DNA of 64,000 nt. Source: Streptomyces hiroshimensis (GTDB lineage Bacteria > Actinomycetota > Actinomycetes > Streptomycetales > Streptomycetaceae). Positions 11,477 to 19,422 of this stretch are shown in pieces. Where the stretch lies: the NCBI RefSeq assembly GCF_014650335.1, contig NZ_BMUT01000012.1:1-64000 (forward strand). Reading direction: 5' to 3'. The translations under genes and the position numbers were made by a program. The notes under the pieces are model-generated. The model ran no database searches. It was not told the DNA's origin and saw nothing but the letters and a program-made list of their open reading frames with translations. The first letter of the stretch is position 1. The number at the start of each line of letters is the position of its first letter.

Positions 11477-12462
11477 TACTTGTTCTCCTCGGTGCGGGCG
11501 TTGTTCAGGGTGACGGCCGGCTCGGAGCCGCCGAGCAGCAGGTAGAGGACGGCCATCCGGGTGCTGACGCCGTTGGCGACCTGCTCGACGGCCGTGCAGC
11601 GGTCGGAGTCGGCGACCTCGGCGGTGATCTCCATGCCGCGGTTCATCGGGCCGGGGTGCATCACGACGGCGTGCTCGGGCATCTTCGCCATGCGGTCGCC
11701 GTTCAGGCCGTAGCGGCGTGCGTACTCGCGCTCGGTCGGGAAGAAGGCGGCGTTCATCCGCTCGCGCTGGACGCGCAGCATCATCACGGCGTCGGACTTC
11801 GGCAGCACGGCGTCGAGGTCGTAGGAGACCTCGCAGGGCCAGCTCTCGACGCCGACGGGCACCAGCGTGGGCGGCGCGACGAGGGTGACCTCGGCGCCGA
11901 GGGTCGTCAGCAGGTGGACGTTGGAGCGAGCGACGCGGCTGTGCAGCACGTCGCCGACGATCGTGATCCGGCGCCCGGAGAGGTCCTGCCCGATGCCGGC
12001 GTCCCGCCCGACCAGGCGGCGGCGCATGGTGAAGGCGTCCAGCAGGGCCTGGGTGGGGTGCTCGTGGGTGCCGTCGCCGGCGTTGACGACGGCCCCGTCG
12101 ATCCAGCCCGAGTTCGCCAGCCGGTAGGGGGCGCCGGAGGCGTGGTGGCGGATGACGACGGCGTCGGCGCCCATCGCCTCCAGGGTCAGGGCGGTGTCCT
12201 TGAGGGACTCGCCCTTGGAGACCGAGGAGCCCTTGGCGGAGAAGTTGATGACGTCGGCGGAGAGCCGCTTGGCGGCGGCCTCGAAGGAGATGCGGGTGCG
12301 CGTCGAGTCCTCGAAGAAGAGGTTGACGACGGTGCGGCCGCGCAGGGTGGGCAGCTTCTTGATCGGCCGGTCCGCGACCCGGGCCATCTCCTCGGCGGTG
12401 TCGAGGATCAGGACGGCGTCGTCGCGGGTGAGGTCGGCGGCCGAGATGAGGTGGCGCTTCAT
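11476..12462 (-). CDS. pyrB: Aspartate carbamoyltransferase catalytic subunit
   Basis: This 328-residue enzyme condenses carbamoyl phosphate with aspartate, the first committed pyrimidine step. The carbamoyl-phosphate-binding motif STRTRISF is at 53-60, with HPTQALLDAF in the centre and the Asp-binding MMLRVQRERM. No pyrI regulatory subunit is present, as expected where pyrC is adjacent. The stop shares a base with the pyrC start; the gap to pyrR is 101 bases. Confidence 0.97.
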   Translation of the reverse strand: MKRHLISAADLTRDDAVLILDTAEEMARVADRPIKKLPTLRGRTVVNLFFEDSTRTRISFEAAAKRLSADVINFSAKGSSVSKGESLKDTALTLEAMGADAVVIRHHASGAPYRLANSGWIDGAVVNAGDGTHEHPTQALLDAFTMRRRLVGRDAGIGQDLSGRRITIVGDVLHSRVARSNVHLLTTLGAEVTLVAPPTLVPVGVESWPCEVSYDLDAVLPKSDAVMMLRVQRERMNAAFFPTEREYARRYGLNGDRMAKMPEHAVVMHPGPMNRGMEITAEVADSDRCTAVEQVANGVSTRMAVLYLLLGGSEPAVTLNNARTEENK

Positions 12463-12563
12463 CCGGGTGCTCCGTGTGTAGGAGGTGTGCGGGTACGCGG
12501 ACGGGCGTGCGAGGACGAGCAGTCACGGCCTCGCAACGGCCGGGTCCGGGAGGGGGGAGCTCG

Positions 12564-13154
12564 CTACTGCGCTTCGGCAGGGGTGGCCGGGCGCACGCCG
12601 AGCAGGACGCTGTCGCGCCCGTCCTCCTCGGTGAGCTGGACCTTGACCGTCTCCCGCAGCGACGTCGGGAGGTTCTTGCCGACGTAGTCGGCACGGATGG
12701 GAAGTTCGCGGTGGCCGCGGTCGACGAGGACCGCGAGCTGGACGGCGCGCGGGCGCCCGATGTCGTTCAGGGCGTCCAGCGCGGCGCGGATCGTACGGCC
12801 GGAGAAGAGCACGTCGTCCACGAGGACCACGAGGCGGCCGTCGATGCCCTCGCCGGGGATCTCGGTGCGCGCGAGGGCACGCGCCGGGCGCAGCCGCAGG
12901 TCGTCGCGGTACATGGTGATGTCGAGGGAGCCGACGCGGGTCGCGCTGCCGGTGATCTCTTCGAGCTTGGCGGCCAGCCGGCGGGCGAGGAAGACGCCGC
13001 GCGTCGGAATGCCGAGGAGCACCACATCGTCCGCGCCCTTGGCGCGCTCGACGATCTCGTGGGCGATACGGGTCAGGACCCGGGCGATGTCCGGTGCTTC
13101 GAGCACGGGACGGGCGGCGGAGCCCATGGGGCTCGCCTCAGGAATGGCGTCCAT
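12564..13154 (-). CDS. pyrR: Pyrimidine operon regulator PyrR / uracil phosphoribosyltransferase
   Basis: This 196-residue protein belongs to the PyrR family, which binds pyr mRNA leaders in response to UMP and has weak uracil phosphoribosyltransferase activity. The PRPP-binding loop VVLVDDVLFSGRTIRAALD spans 109-127. It begins the minus-strand pyr operon. The ATG at 13154 has AAGGAGG upstream, which is part of a PyrR-binding-like RNA element, so the protein probably represses its own operon by blocking translation initiation, as reported for mycobacteria. Confidence 0.95.
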   Translation of the reverse strand: MDAIPEASPMGSAARPVLEAPDIARVLTRIAHEIVERAKGADDVVLLGIPTRGVFLARRLAAKLEEITGSATRVGSLDITMYRDDLRLRPARALARTEIPGEGIDGRLVVLVDDVLFSGRTIRAALDALNDIGRPRAVQLAVLVDRGHRELPIRADYVGKNLPTSLRETVKVQLTEEDGRDSVLLGVRPATPAEAQ

Positions 13155-13164
13155 ACGAAACGGA

Positions 13165-13192
13165 CCTCCTTCTCCGCCTCACGGGACGGACA
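13165..13192 (-). promoter_or_regulatory. PyrR-binding-loop-like leader overlapping the pyrR ribosome site
   Basis: On minus the pyrR leader reads GTCCCGTGAGGC then GGAGAAGGAGG. This matches the known PyrR loop pattern (UCC-N-G-N-GAGG, then AAGG) and merges with the Shine-Dalgarno AAGGAGG at 13171-13165. PyrR plus UMP binding here should hide the ribosome site. Motif by eye; no folding was run. Confidence 0.7.
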
Positions 13193-13298
13193 TTAAAGGA
13201 CGTCGGAATTACTCCCTCACCGTACCAGGCCCGCCACCGGCTGCTCCCCGTCACCCCTCCTGGAGGACGGTATGGACCATTCGGCTTGACGAAGTCAG

Positions 13299-13313
13299 AT
13301 TACGCTGCGTAAC
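13299..13313. promoter_or_regulatory. BldD box upstream of bldD
   Basis: The 15-base site ATTACGCTGCGTAAC fits the published BldD palindrome NTNACNCWGNGTNAN at every fixed position, and its core TTACGC-T-GCGTAA is a perfect palindrome. It lies 38 bases upstream of the bldD ATG, in line with known BldD autoregulation. A second partial palindrome, CTCACAGTGAG, follows at 13314-13324. Confidence 0.85.
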
Positions 13314-13350
13314 CTCACAGTGAGTTACCAGTCTTCGTCCGGGGAGCTTT

Positions 13351-13851
13351 ATGTCCAGCGAATACGCCAAACAGCTCGGGGCCAAGCTCCGCGCCATCCG
13401 CACCCAGCAGGGCCTCTCCCTTCACGGCGTGGAGGAAAAGTCCCAGGGCCGCTGGAAGGCCGTCGTAGTGGGTTCGTACGAGCGCGGCGACCGTGCCGTG
13501 ACCGTGCAGCGCCTGGCCGAGCTGGCCGACTTCTACGGGGTTCCCGTGCAGGAACTGCTGCCCGGCACCACGCCGGGCGGCGCTGCCGAGCCGCCGCCGA
13601 AGCTGGTCCTGGACCTTGAGCGCCTGGCCCACGTGCCGGCCGAGAAGGCGGGCCCGCTCCAGCGTTACGCGGCGACCATCCAGAGCCAGCGCGGCGACTA
13701 CAACGGCAAGGTCCTCTCGATCCGCCAGGACGACCTGCGGACCCTCGCCGTCATCTACGACCAGTCGCCCTCGGTGCTCACCGAGCAGCTGATCAGCTGG
13801 GGCGTGCTCGACGCCGATGCGCGCCGCGCGGTCCAGCACGAGGACGCCTGA
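13351..13851 (+). CDS. bldD: Developmental master regulator BldD
   Basis: This 166-residue transcription factor represses sporulation genes during vegetative growth when bound to cyclic di-GMP. The amino-terminal HTH_XRE-type domain covers about 5-72. The carboxy domain carries the two c-di-GMP signatures, R114-G-D116 and R125-Q-D-D128, spaced exactly as in the characterised protein. The ATG at 13351 has GGGGAG upstream. A perfect BldD box lies in the promoter region, and a strong bidirectional terminator follows. Confidence 0.98.
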   Translation: MSSEYAKQLGAKLRAIRTQQGLSLHGVEEKSQGRWKAVVVGSYERGDRAVTVQRLAELADFYGVPVQELLPGTTPGGAAEPPPKLVLDLERLAHVPAEKAGPLQRYAATIQSQRGDYNGKVLSIRQDDLRTLAVIYDQSPSVLTEQLISWGVLDADARRAVQHEDA

Positions 13852-13885
13852 CGGCCGTCCGGCCACTGACAACCGGCCATAACGA

Positions 13886-13930
13886 AACCGCCTGGGGCGG
13901 GAAACCGATGGTTTCCCGCCCCAGGCGGTT
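13886..13930. terminator. Bidirectional terminator between bldD and nusB
   Basis: Perfect 21-base arms (13886-13906 and 13910-13930) enclose a 3-base loop. The arms begin AACCGCCTGGGGCGGG. It lies between the convergent bldD and nusB stops, so it can serve both strands. Confidence 0.9.
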
Positions 13931-13969
13931 CGTCTTTGGGCGGGTCCGGCTCGTTGCGAGCCGGACCGC

Positions 13970-14404
13970 TTACTTCTCCTCGCGCCGGAGCCCCGGCTTG
14001 AGCTCCTTGAAGCGACCGAGCAGACCGTTGACGAAAGCCGGCGACTCGTCGGTGGAGAACTCCTTGGCGAGCTGCACCGCCTCGTCGATCGCCACGGCGT
14101 CCGGGGTGCCGTCCTCCCAGATCAGCTCGTAGGCACCGAGCCGCACGATGTTCCGGTCCGCGACCGGCATGCGGTCCAGGTCCCAGTCGACCGCGTAGGT
14201 GGCGATCAGCTCGTCGATCCGGGCGACGTGCTCGGCGTACCCCTCGACCAGCTGCATCGTGTACTCGTTCACCGGCGGCTGACGGTCGTCGGACCGCGAG
14301 TGCCGGATCCAGTCCGCGAGCACGTTCTGCACGGAGATGCCGCGCTGGTCGGCCTCGAAGAGGATCTGGAAAGCGCGCTTACGGGCCTTGCTGCGGGCAG
14401 CCAC
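13970..14404 (-). CDS. nusB: Transcription antitermination factor NusB
   Basis: This 144-residue all-helical protein binds the boxA RNA with NusE/S10 and supports rRNA transcription. It shows ARSKARKRAFQILFEADQRG at the amino terminus and the conserved IDEAVQLAKEFSTDESPAFVNG near the end. The GTG start at 14404 lies 2 bases after the efp stop; the long upstream open frame is the shadow of efp. It is the last gene of its transcription unit. Confidence 0.95.
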   Translation of the reverse strand: MAARSKARKRAFQILFEADQRGISVQNVLADWIRHSRSDDRQPPVNEYTMQLVEGYAEHVARIDELIATYAVDWDLDRMPVADRNIVRLGAYELIWEDGTPDAVAIDEAVQLAKEFSTDESPAFVNGLLGRFKELKPGLRREEK

Positions 14405-14406
14405 GG

Positions 14407-14973
14407 TTAGCTGTTCACCCGGCCGAGGTAATCGCCGGTGCGCGTGTCGACCTTGATCTTCTCGCCGGTGGTGACGAAGAGCGGGACCTGGATCTCGTAG
14501 CCCGTCTCCAGCTTGGCGGGCTTGGTGCCACCGGTGGAGCGGTCGCCCTGGACGCCCGGGTCGGTGTGCTCGATGGTGAGCTCGACGGCGGCCGGCAGCT
14601 CGACGTAGAGCACCGAGCCCTCGTGCGTGGCCACGGTGGCGGTGAAGCCCTCGAGCAGGAAGTTGGCGGCGTCGCCGACGGCCTTGCGGTCGACCATCAG
14701 CTGGTCGTAGGTCTGCATGTCCATGAAGACGAAGTACTCGCCGTCCATGTACGAGAACTGCATGTCGCGGCGGTCGACGGTGGCCGTCTCGACCTTCACG
14801 CCGGCGTTGAAGGTCTTGTCGACGACCTTGCCGGAGAGCACGTTCTTCAGCTTCGTACGGACGAAGGCGGGGCCCTTGCCGGGCTTGACGTGCTGGAACT
14901 CGACGACGGACCAGAGCTGGCCCCCGTCGAGCTTGAGCACCATGCCGTTCTTGAGGTCGTTCGTGGATGCCAC
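14407..14973 (-). CDS. efp: Translation elongation factor P
   Basis: This 188-residue protein rescues ribosomes stalled at polyproline. Three beta-barrel domains are recognisable: an amino KOW-like domain with the loop PGKGPA (31-36), then two OB folds ending GDYLGRVNS. The palindromic PGKGP loop is the actinobacterial type reported to work without lysine modification, and no EpmA/B homologue was seen nearby. It is 2 bases upstream of nusB and about 50 bases downstream of the M24 gene. Confidence 0.97.
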   Translation of the reverse strand: MASTNDLKNGMVLKLDGGQLWSVVEFQHVKPGKGPAFVRTKLKNVLSGKVVDKTFNAGVKVETATVDRRDMQFSYMDGEYFVFMDMQTYDQLMVDRKAVGDAANFLLEGFTATVATHEGSVLYVELPAAVELTIEHTDPGVQGDRSTGGTKPAKLETGYEIQVPLFVTTGEKIKVDTRTGDYLGRVNS

Positions 14974-15023
14974 GGTTGCGGTATCTCCTGGACTGGTGGA
15001 ACCAGAAAGTGCGGTGCGCCCGG

Positions 15024-16133
15024 CTAGAGCGCGAGCAGCTCTTTGGTCGTGATGGTGAGTAGCTCGGGTCCGCCGTCCGCCTCGGGGCGGACGACGAGCG
15101 TGTCATCGATCCGGACGCCGCCGCGGCCCGGGAGGTGTACCCCCGGATCTACGGTGACCGGCACGCAAGCGTCCAGTTTACCCATTGCCGAAGGTGTCAG
15201 CCGAGGGTCCTCGTCGTTTTCGAGCCCCACGCCGTGTCCGATCCGCGGCCCGACGCGTTCGCCGTGGCCCGCGGCCTCCAGCACCACCCGCGCGGCGCGG
15301 TCCACATCCCGGCAGGGCGTGCCCGGCGCGAGCGCCTCACGGCCCGCCCGCTGGGCGGCGAACACCTGGTCGTAGAGCTCGATCTGCCAGTCCGCCGGGC
15401 TGGTGCCGATCACGAAGGTGCGCCCGATCTCGCTGCGGTAGCCGCGGTAGTCCGCGCCGACGCACACGCTGAGGAAGTCGCCCTCCTCCACCCGGCGGTC
15501 GCTCGGCAGGTGCCCTGCCAGCCCCGAGTTCGGCCCGGTGCCGACGGACGTGGGGAAGGCCGGGCCCGTCGCGCCGTGGTCGACCAGACGGCGCTCCAGC
15601 TCCAGCGCGAGGTGCCGCTCCGTGCGCCCGACCAGGATCGACTCCAGCAGCTCCCCCAGGGCCTGGTCGGCGATCTCCGCGGCGATGCGCAAGGAGGCGA
15701 TCTCCTCGTCGTCCTTGACGAGCCGCTGCTGCTCCACGGCGGGGCCCAGGTCCGCGAGGCGCAGCCGGGGCGCGACGGACTGCAGGGCGCGGTGCCGGGA
15801 GACCGTCAGGTGGTGTTCCTCCACGGCGAGCGAGCCGGCCCCGGCGGCCGCGGCCCGCTCGGCGCCGGCGACGGCCGGATCGCCGTCGGCCCCGTCCAGC
15901 ACGACGACGCGCAGATCCTCCGCCACGGGCCGGGTGACGGCGGCGGTGCCGCAGGGGTCGCAGGGGCACAGGAGGACGTCCTGGCCGGGGCACACGAGCA
16001 GCGCCGCCCCGGCCGGGGCGGGTCCGGCCAGATAGCGGACGTTGGCGTTCCCGGAGACCAGGGCGGCCTCGCTCCCGGCCGCGTGGCAGCGCTCGCGCAG
16101 CCGGTCGCGGCGTGCCGCGTACACCTCGGACAT
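15024..16133 (-). CDS. M24 (aminopeptidase P/Xaa-Pro) family protein with altered metal ligands
   Basis: This 369-residue protein has the creatinase-like amino domain (1-135) and a pita-bread M24 domain (140-369). Aligned by motif, the usual ligands Asp, Asp, His, Glu, Glu become Cys224 (SVCVGADY), Glu235 (RSEIGRTF), His300 (IGHGVGL), Asp329 (VDPGVH) and Asp343 (RIDDT). Only the His is unchanged, so it may bind a different metal, have other chemistry, or be a pseudo-enzyme. It sits just upstream of efp, where many actinobacteria carry a pepP/pepQ gene. Start ATG at 16133. Confidence 0.85.
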   Translation of the reverse strand: MSEVYAARRDRLRERCHAAGSEAALVSGNANVRYLAGPAPAGAALLVCPGQDVLLCPCDPCGTAAVTRPVAEDLRVVVLDGADGDPAVAGAERAAAAGAGSLAVEEHHLTVSRHRALQSVAPRLRLADLGPAVEQQRLVKDDEEIASLRIAAEIADQALGELLESILVGRTERHLALELERRLVDHGATGPAFPTSVGTGPNSGLAGHLPSDRRVEEGDFLSVCVGADYRGYRSEIGRTFVIGTSPADWQIELYDQVFAAQRAGREALAPGTPCRDVDRAARVVLEAAGHGERVGPRIGHGVGLENDEDPRLTPSAMGKLDACVPVTVDPGVHLPGRGGVRIDDTLVVRPEADGGPELLTITTKELLAL

Positions 16134-16250
16134 GTCTCCGAGCGTACGGCCGGGCTTCGCGGGCGGCCGTCCCAGCGCGTCCGACCGGGCAGCGGGCCCG
16201 CGCGCCCGGAGCCCGGGCGGAAAGCGCAGACCGGGCCGGAACCGGGGCCC

Positions 16251-16280
16251 GGCCGAACCGGAGTCAGGGCCGAACCGGAG
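16251..16280. repeat. Two 13-base direct repeats
   Basis: GGCCGAACCGGAG occurs at 16251-16263 and 16268-16280, a 17-base period, with a decayed third copy (GGCCGGAACCGG) just before. They lie in the 162-base gap between the P-loop gene and the M24 gene. No function is evident. Confidence 0.6.
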
Positions 16281-16295
16281 CCGGCGCCGGGCCCG

Positions 16296-17132
16296 TCACC
16301 AGCTGGGCGGGCTGGCCAGCGAGCGGGCGACGACGTCGTCGAGGAGGCGGGCGGTGGTGGTGACGTCCTGCTGGGAGTTGTCGATGATGGGCAGGCCCGA
16401 GCCGTACCAGCCGGCCATCCGGCCGTGGATGCGGGCGACCTCCTCGTCGCCGAGGCGGCGGTTGCCCGTGCGCTCGGCGTTGCGCTCCAGGACGACCTCC
16501 AGGCCGGGGAGCAGGACGACGGGCAGCAGGCCGGGGCCCACGTGGCGCTTCCAGCCGCCCAGGCCGACGGCGGGCCGGTCGGGGAAGACGGCGTCGTCCA
16601 GGATGCAGGAGATGCCGTTGGCGAGGAAGTTGCGGGCGGCGAAGCCGCAGGTGCGGCGGGCGAGGCGGTACTGCGCCTCGGAGTGGTCGTTCCAGCCGGA
16701 CTGGGGGTCGGCGAAGCCCGAGCGCACCCACTCACGGACGTCGTCCAGGCTGATGTGGGCGGTGGGCACGCGGCGGGTGTCCGCCCAGTGCCGGGCCACG
16801 GTCGTCTTCCCGGCGCCGGCCGGGCCGATGAGGATCACGGCGACGGGGGCGTGGGCGGGGTCGAGGGGCTGCGCGGCGGGCACGGGTGCACACTGCGGAA
16901 CCATGAGGTGGCCCGTCGCATCGACGGGCGGCTGCGGCTGCGGCGGCGCCTGCGGGGGCGCGGCGGGCCAGCCGGGCGGCGGACCCGCGGCGGGCGGGGC
17001 GGCGGGGACCGGCGGGAGGGGCGGTACGGGGTGGGACCCCATGGGCGGATGGCCCGGCGGGTGGCCGTTCAGCCGGCTGCCCGGCCCCTGCCCAGGGGGC
17101 GGTGGCAGCGGCGCTCCCACTGCGTGCTGCAT
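16296..17132 (-). CDS. P-loop kinase-like ATPase with a proline-rich amino terminus
   Basis: This 278-residue protein has a Walker A motif GPAGAGKTT at 103-111, then TAHISLDDVREWVRSG and a central ILDDAVFPDR segment, typical of the zeta-toxin/polynucleotide-kinase-like P-loop fold. The first 95 residues are Pro/Gly/Ala-rich and probably disordered. The substrate is unknown. It lies between aroQ and the M24 gene in the same direction, with gaps of 196 and 162 bases, so co-transcription is uncertain. The start at 17132 is the only good ATG, though a later start that omits part of the Pro-rich tail cannot be excluded. Confidence 0.75.
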   Translation of the reverse strand: MQHAVGAPLPPPPGQGPGSRLNGHPPGHPPMGSHPVPPLPPVPAAPPAAGPPPGWPAAPPQAPPQPQPPVDATGHLMVPQCAPVPAAQPLDPAHAPVAVILIGPAGAGKTTVARHWADTRRVPTAHISLDDVREWVRSGFADPQSGWNDHSEAQYRLARRTCGFAARNFLANGISCILDDAVFPDRPAVGLGGWKRHVGPGLLPVVLLPGLEVVLERNAERTGNRRLGDEEVARIHGRMAGWYGSGLPIIDNSQQDVTTTARLLDDVVARSLASPPSW

Positions 17133-17200
17133 CCGGTGGCACTCCGTCTCGTGCGGTCGACTGGCGCATGGTGAAGGGCCGCGAGGCCGGCCAGGAGGGG

Positions 17201-17220
17201 AGAGTACCGGAGAGTACCGG
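17201..17220. repeat. 10-base tandem repeat upstream of the P-loop gene
   Basis: AGAGTACCGG occurs twice head to tail (17201-17210, 17211-17220). On minus each copy contains TACTCT, which fits a TANNNT -10 box, so this may be the promoter of the P-loop gene. Otherwise the 196-base gap shows only GC-rich sequence. Confidence 0.5.
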
Positions 17221-17328
17221 GCCTGCCCCCCTTGCCCCGGCCGCCGTGGGGTGAACGGCCGGGGAAGGCGGGAAGTGCCCGAAGTGGGCGGAATCAGCCG
17301 GGAATCGATCCGGAAGACGGCCGGGGCG

Positions 17329-17781
17329 TCAGCCCGCCGCGCCCGGGAGTTCCTCGGCCAGGGCCCGCAGCGCGAGCCGGTAGGAGCCGATGCCGAAGCC
17401 CGCGACGGTGCCGCTGGCGACGGCCGCGATCACGGAGGTGTGGCGGAACTCCTCGCGGGCGTACGGGTTGGAGATGTGCACCTCGATGAGCGGCGCGGTG
17501 CGCTGGGCGGCCGCGTCGCGCATGGCGTACGAGTAGTGCGTGAACGCACCGGGGTTGATGACGACGGGGACCGACCCGTCGGCGGCCTCGTGCAGCCAGC
17601 GGACCAGCTCGCCCTCGTCGTTCGTCTCACGCACCTCGACGGCGAAGCCGAGCTCCCCGCCGAGCCGGGTGCACTCCTCCACCAGGCCCTTGTAGGACGT
17701 CGAGCCGTAGACATCGGGCTCACGGGAGCCGAGGCGGCCGAGGTTGGGGCCGTTCAATACGAAGACCCGGCGCCCGCTCAC
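17329..17781 (-). CDS. aroQ: Type II 3-dehydroquinate dehydratase
   Basis: This 150-residue enzyme dehydrates 3-dehydroquinate to 3-dehydroshikimate. The type II signature LNGPNLGRLGSREPDVYG is at 9-26, with the catalytic Tyr at its end, and INPGAFTHYSYAMRDA and VHISNPYAREEFR follow. The GTG start at 17781 overlaps the aroB stop by 4 bases. It is the last gene of the aro run. Confidence 0.96.
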   Translation of the reverse strand: MSGRRVFVLNGPNLGRLGSREPDVYGSTSYKGLVEECTRLGGELGFAVEVRETNDEGELVRWLHEAADGSVPVVINPGAFTHYSYAMRDAAAQRTAPLIEVHISNPYAREEFRHTSVIAAVASGTVAGFGIGSYRLALRALAEELPGAAG

Positions 17782-18869
17782 GCGGCGATCTCCGCGTGAG
17801 CGGCCAGCAGCATCGCCGGGTCCGGGCCCTCCAGGACGGTGGGCTTGGCCAGGCCGTCGAGGACGATGAAGCGCAGCAGGTCGCCGCGGGACTTCTTGTC
17901 GACCTTCATGGTCTCCACCAGCTTGGGCCACTGGTCGCCCCGGTAGGTGACCGGCAGGCCCACGGACGTGAGGATCGCCTTGTGCCGGTCGGCCGTCGCG
18001 TCGTCGAGGCGGCCGGCGATGCGGCCGAGCTCGGCGGCGAAGACCATGCCCACGGCGACCGCCGCGCCGTGGCGCCAGTTGTAGCGCTCGTTCTTCTCGA
18101 TGGCGTGGGCGAGGGTGTGGCCGTAGTTGAGGATCTCGCGCCGGCCGGACTCCTTGAGGTCGCCGGAGACGACCTCCGCCTTGACCCGGATCGAGCGCTC
18201 GATCAGCTCGGCGGTGTGCGCCCCGGCGGGGGTGCGGGCCGCCTCGGGGTCCGCCTCGATCAGGTCGAGGATGACCGGGTCGGCGATGAAGCCGGCCTTG
18301 ATGATCTCGGCGAGGCCGCTGACGTAGTCGTTCACCGGCAGCGAATCCAGCGCGGCCAGGTCGCACAGGACGCCGGCCGGCGGGTGGAATGCGCCGACGA
18401 GGTTCTTGCCCTCGGCCGTGTTGATGCCGGTCTTGCCGCCGACGGCGGCGTCGACCATGGCCAGCACGGTGGTGGGCACGGCGATCCAGCGCACGCCGCG
18501 CAGCCAGGTGGCGGCGACGAAGCCGGCGAGGTCCGTGGTGGCGCCGCCGCCCACGCCGACGATGACGTCGGTGCGGGTGAAGTTGGTCTGGCCCAGCGCC
18601 TTCCAGCAGTAGGCCGCGACCTCGACGGTCTTGGACTCCTCCGCGTTGGGCAGCTGGACGGCGATGGCCTCGTAACCCTGCTCGGCCAGATCCTGGCGGA
18701 TCGCCTCGCCGGTCTCGGCGAGCGCCTCCGGGTGGAGCACGGCGACCCGCTTGGCCTTGGGGCCGATGAGGCCGGGCAGCTCGCCCAGCAGCTGTCGCCC
18801 GACCAGGACCTCGTAGGGGTCGGTGCCCGCGCTGCCGGCGACCTGGATACGGGTGGGGGCGTCGGTCAT
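17778..18869 (-). CDS. aroB: 3-dehydroquinate synthase
   Basis: This 363-residue NAD- and metal-dependent enzyme makes 3-dehydroquinate from DAHP. The nucleotide-binding GVGGGATTDLAGFVAATW and the metal/substrate segments VGGKTGINTAEGKNL and ILNYGHTLAHAIE are present. It lies 7 bases after aroK and overlaps aroQ by 4 bases. Length is normal. Confidence 0.97.
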   Translation of the reverse strand: MTDAPTRIQVAGSAGTDPYEVLVGRQLLGELPGLIGPKAKRVAVLHPEALAETGEAIRQDLAEQGYEAIAVQLPNAEESKTVEVAAYCWKALGQTNFTRTDVIVGVGGGATTDLAGFVAATWLRGVRWIAVPTTVLAMVDAAVGGKTGINTAEGKNLVGAFHPPAGVLCDLAALDSLPVNDYVSGLAEIIKAGFIADPVILDLIEADPEAARTPAGAHTAELIERSIRVKAEVVSGDLKESGRREILNYGHTLAHAIEKNERYNWRHGAAVAVGMVFAAELGRIAGRLDDATADRHKAILTSVGLPVTYRGDQWPKLVETMKVDKKSRGDLLRFIVLDGLAKPTVLEGPDPAMLLAAHAEIAA

Positions 18870-18876
18870 GCGTTCC

Positions 18877-19422
18877 TCACTGCGTGGTGTCCTGTGTTCG
18901 GTCCCGCGGCTCCGGCGCCGGGTGAAGGGCCTCCAGCACCGCGTCGGCGACCTCGTCCGGCGTGCGGCCGCCGGTGGCGACGGTGGCCCGGGCGACCTCC
19001 GTGTAGAGCGGGCGGCGGGCCTCCATCAGCTCGCGCCAGCGCTGCCGCGGGTTGACCGCGAGCAGCGGGCGCGGGGCGTCGAGGCCGACGCGCCGTACGG
19101 CGTCGGCCAGCTCGACGTCGAGGAAGACCACCGGCAGCCCCGCGAGGAGGGCACGGGTCCCGTCGTCCATGATCGCGCCGCCGCCGAGGGAGAGCACGCC
19201 CGCGTGCTCGGCGACGGCCGCACGGACGGCCTGCCGCTCCAGCTCGCGGAAGTGCGGCTCGCCCTCGTCGATGAAGATCTCGGGGATGGGCTTGCCCGCG
19301 GTCTTCTCGATGTCGGCGTCGGTGTCGCGGTAGCCGGTGCCCAGCCGCTGCGCGAGCAGGGCACCGATGGTGGACTTGCCGGCTCCCGGCGGGCCCACCA
19401 GCACGACGACGGGCGGGGTCAC
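18877..19422 (-). CDS. aroK: Shikimate kinase
   Basis: This 181-residue kinase phosphorylates shikimate at O3. The P-loop GPPGAGKST is at 10-18, the shikimate-contact segment DTDADIEK follows, and SLGGGAIMDD marks the substrate site. The carboxy tail after residue 165 is a short polar extension. The GTG start at 19422 overlaps the aroC stop by 4 bases. Confidence 0.95.
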   Translation of the reverse strand: MTPPVVVLVGPPGAGKSTIGALLAQRLGTGYRDTDADIEKTAGKPIPEIFIDEGEPHFRELERQAVRAAVAEHAGVLSLGGGAIMDDGTRALLAGLPVVFLDVELADAVRRVGLDAPRPLLAVNPRQRWRELMEARRPLYTEVARATVATGGRTPDEVADAVLEALHPAPEPRDRTQDTTQ

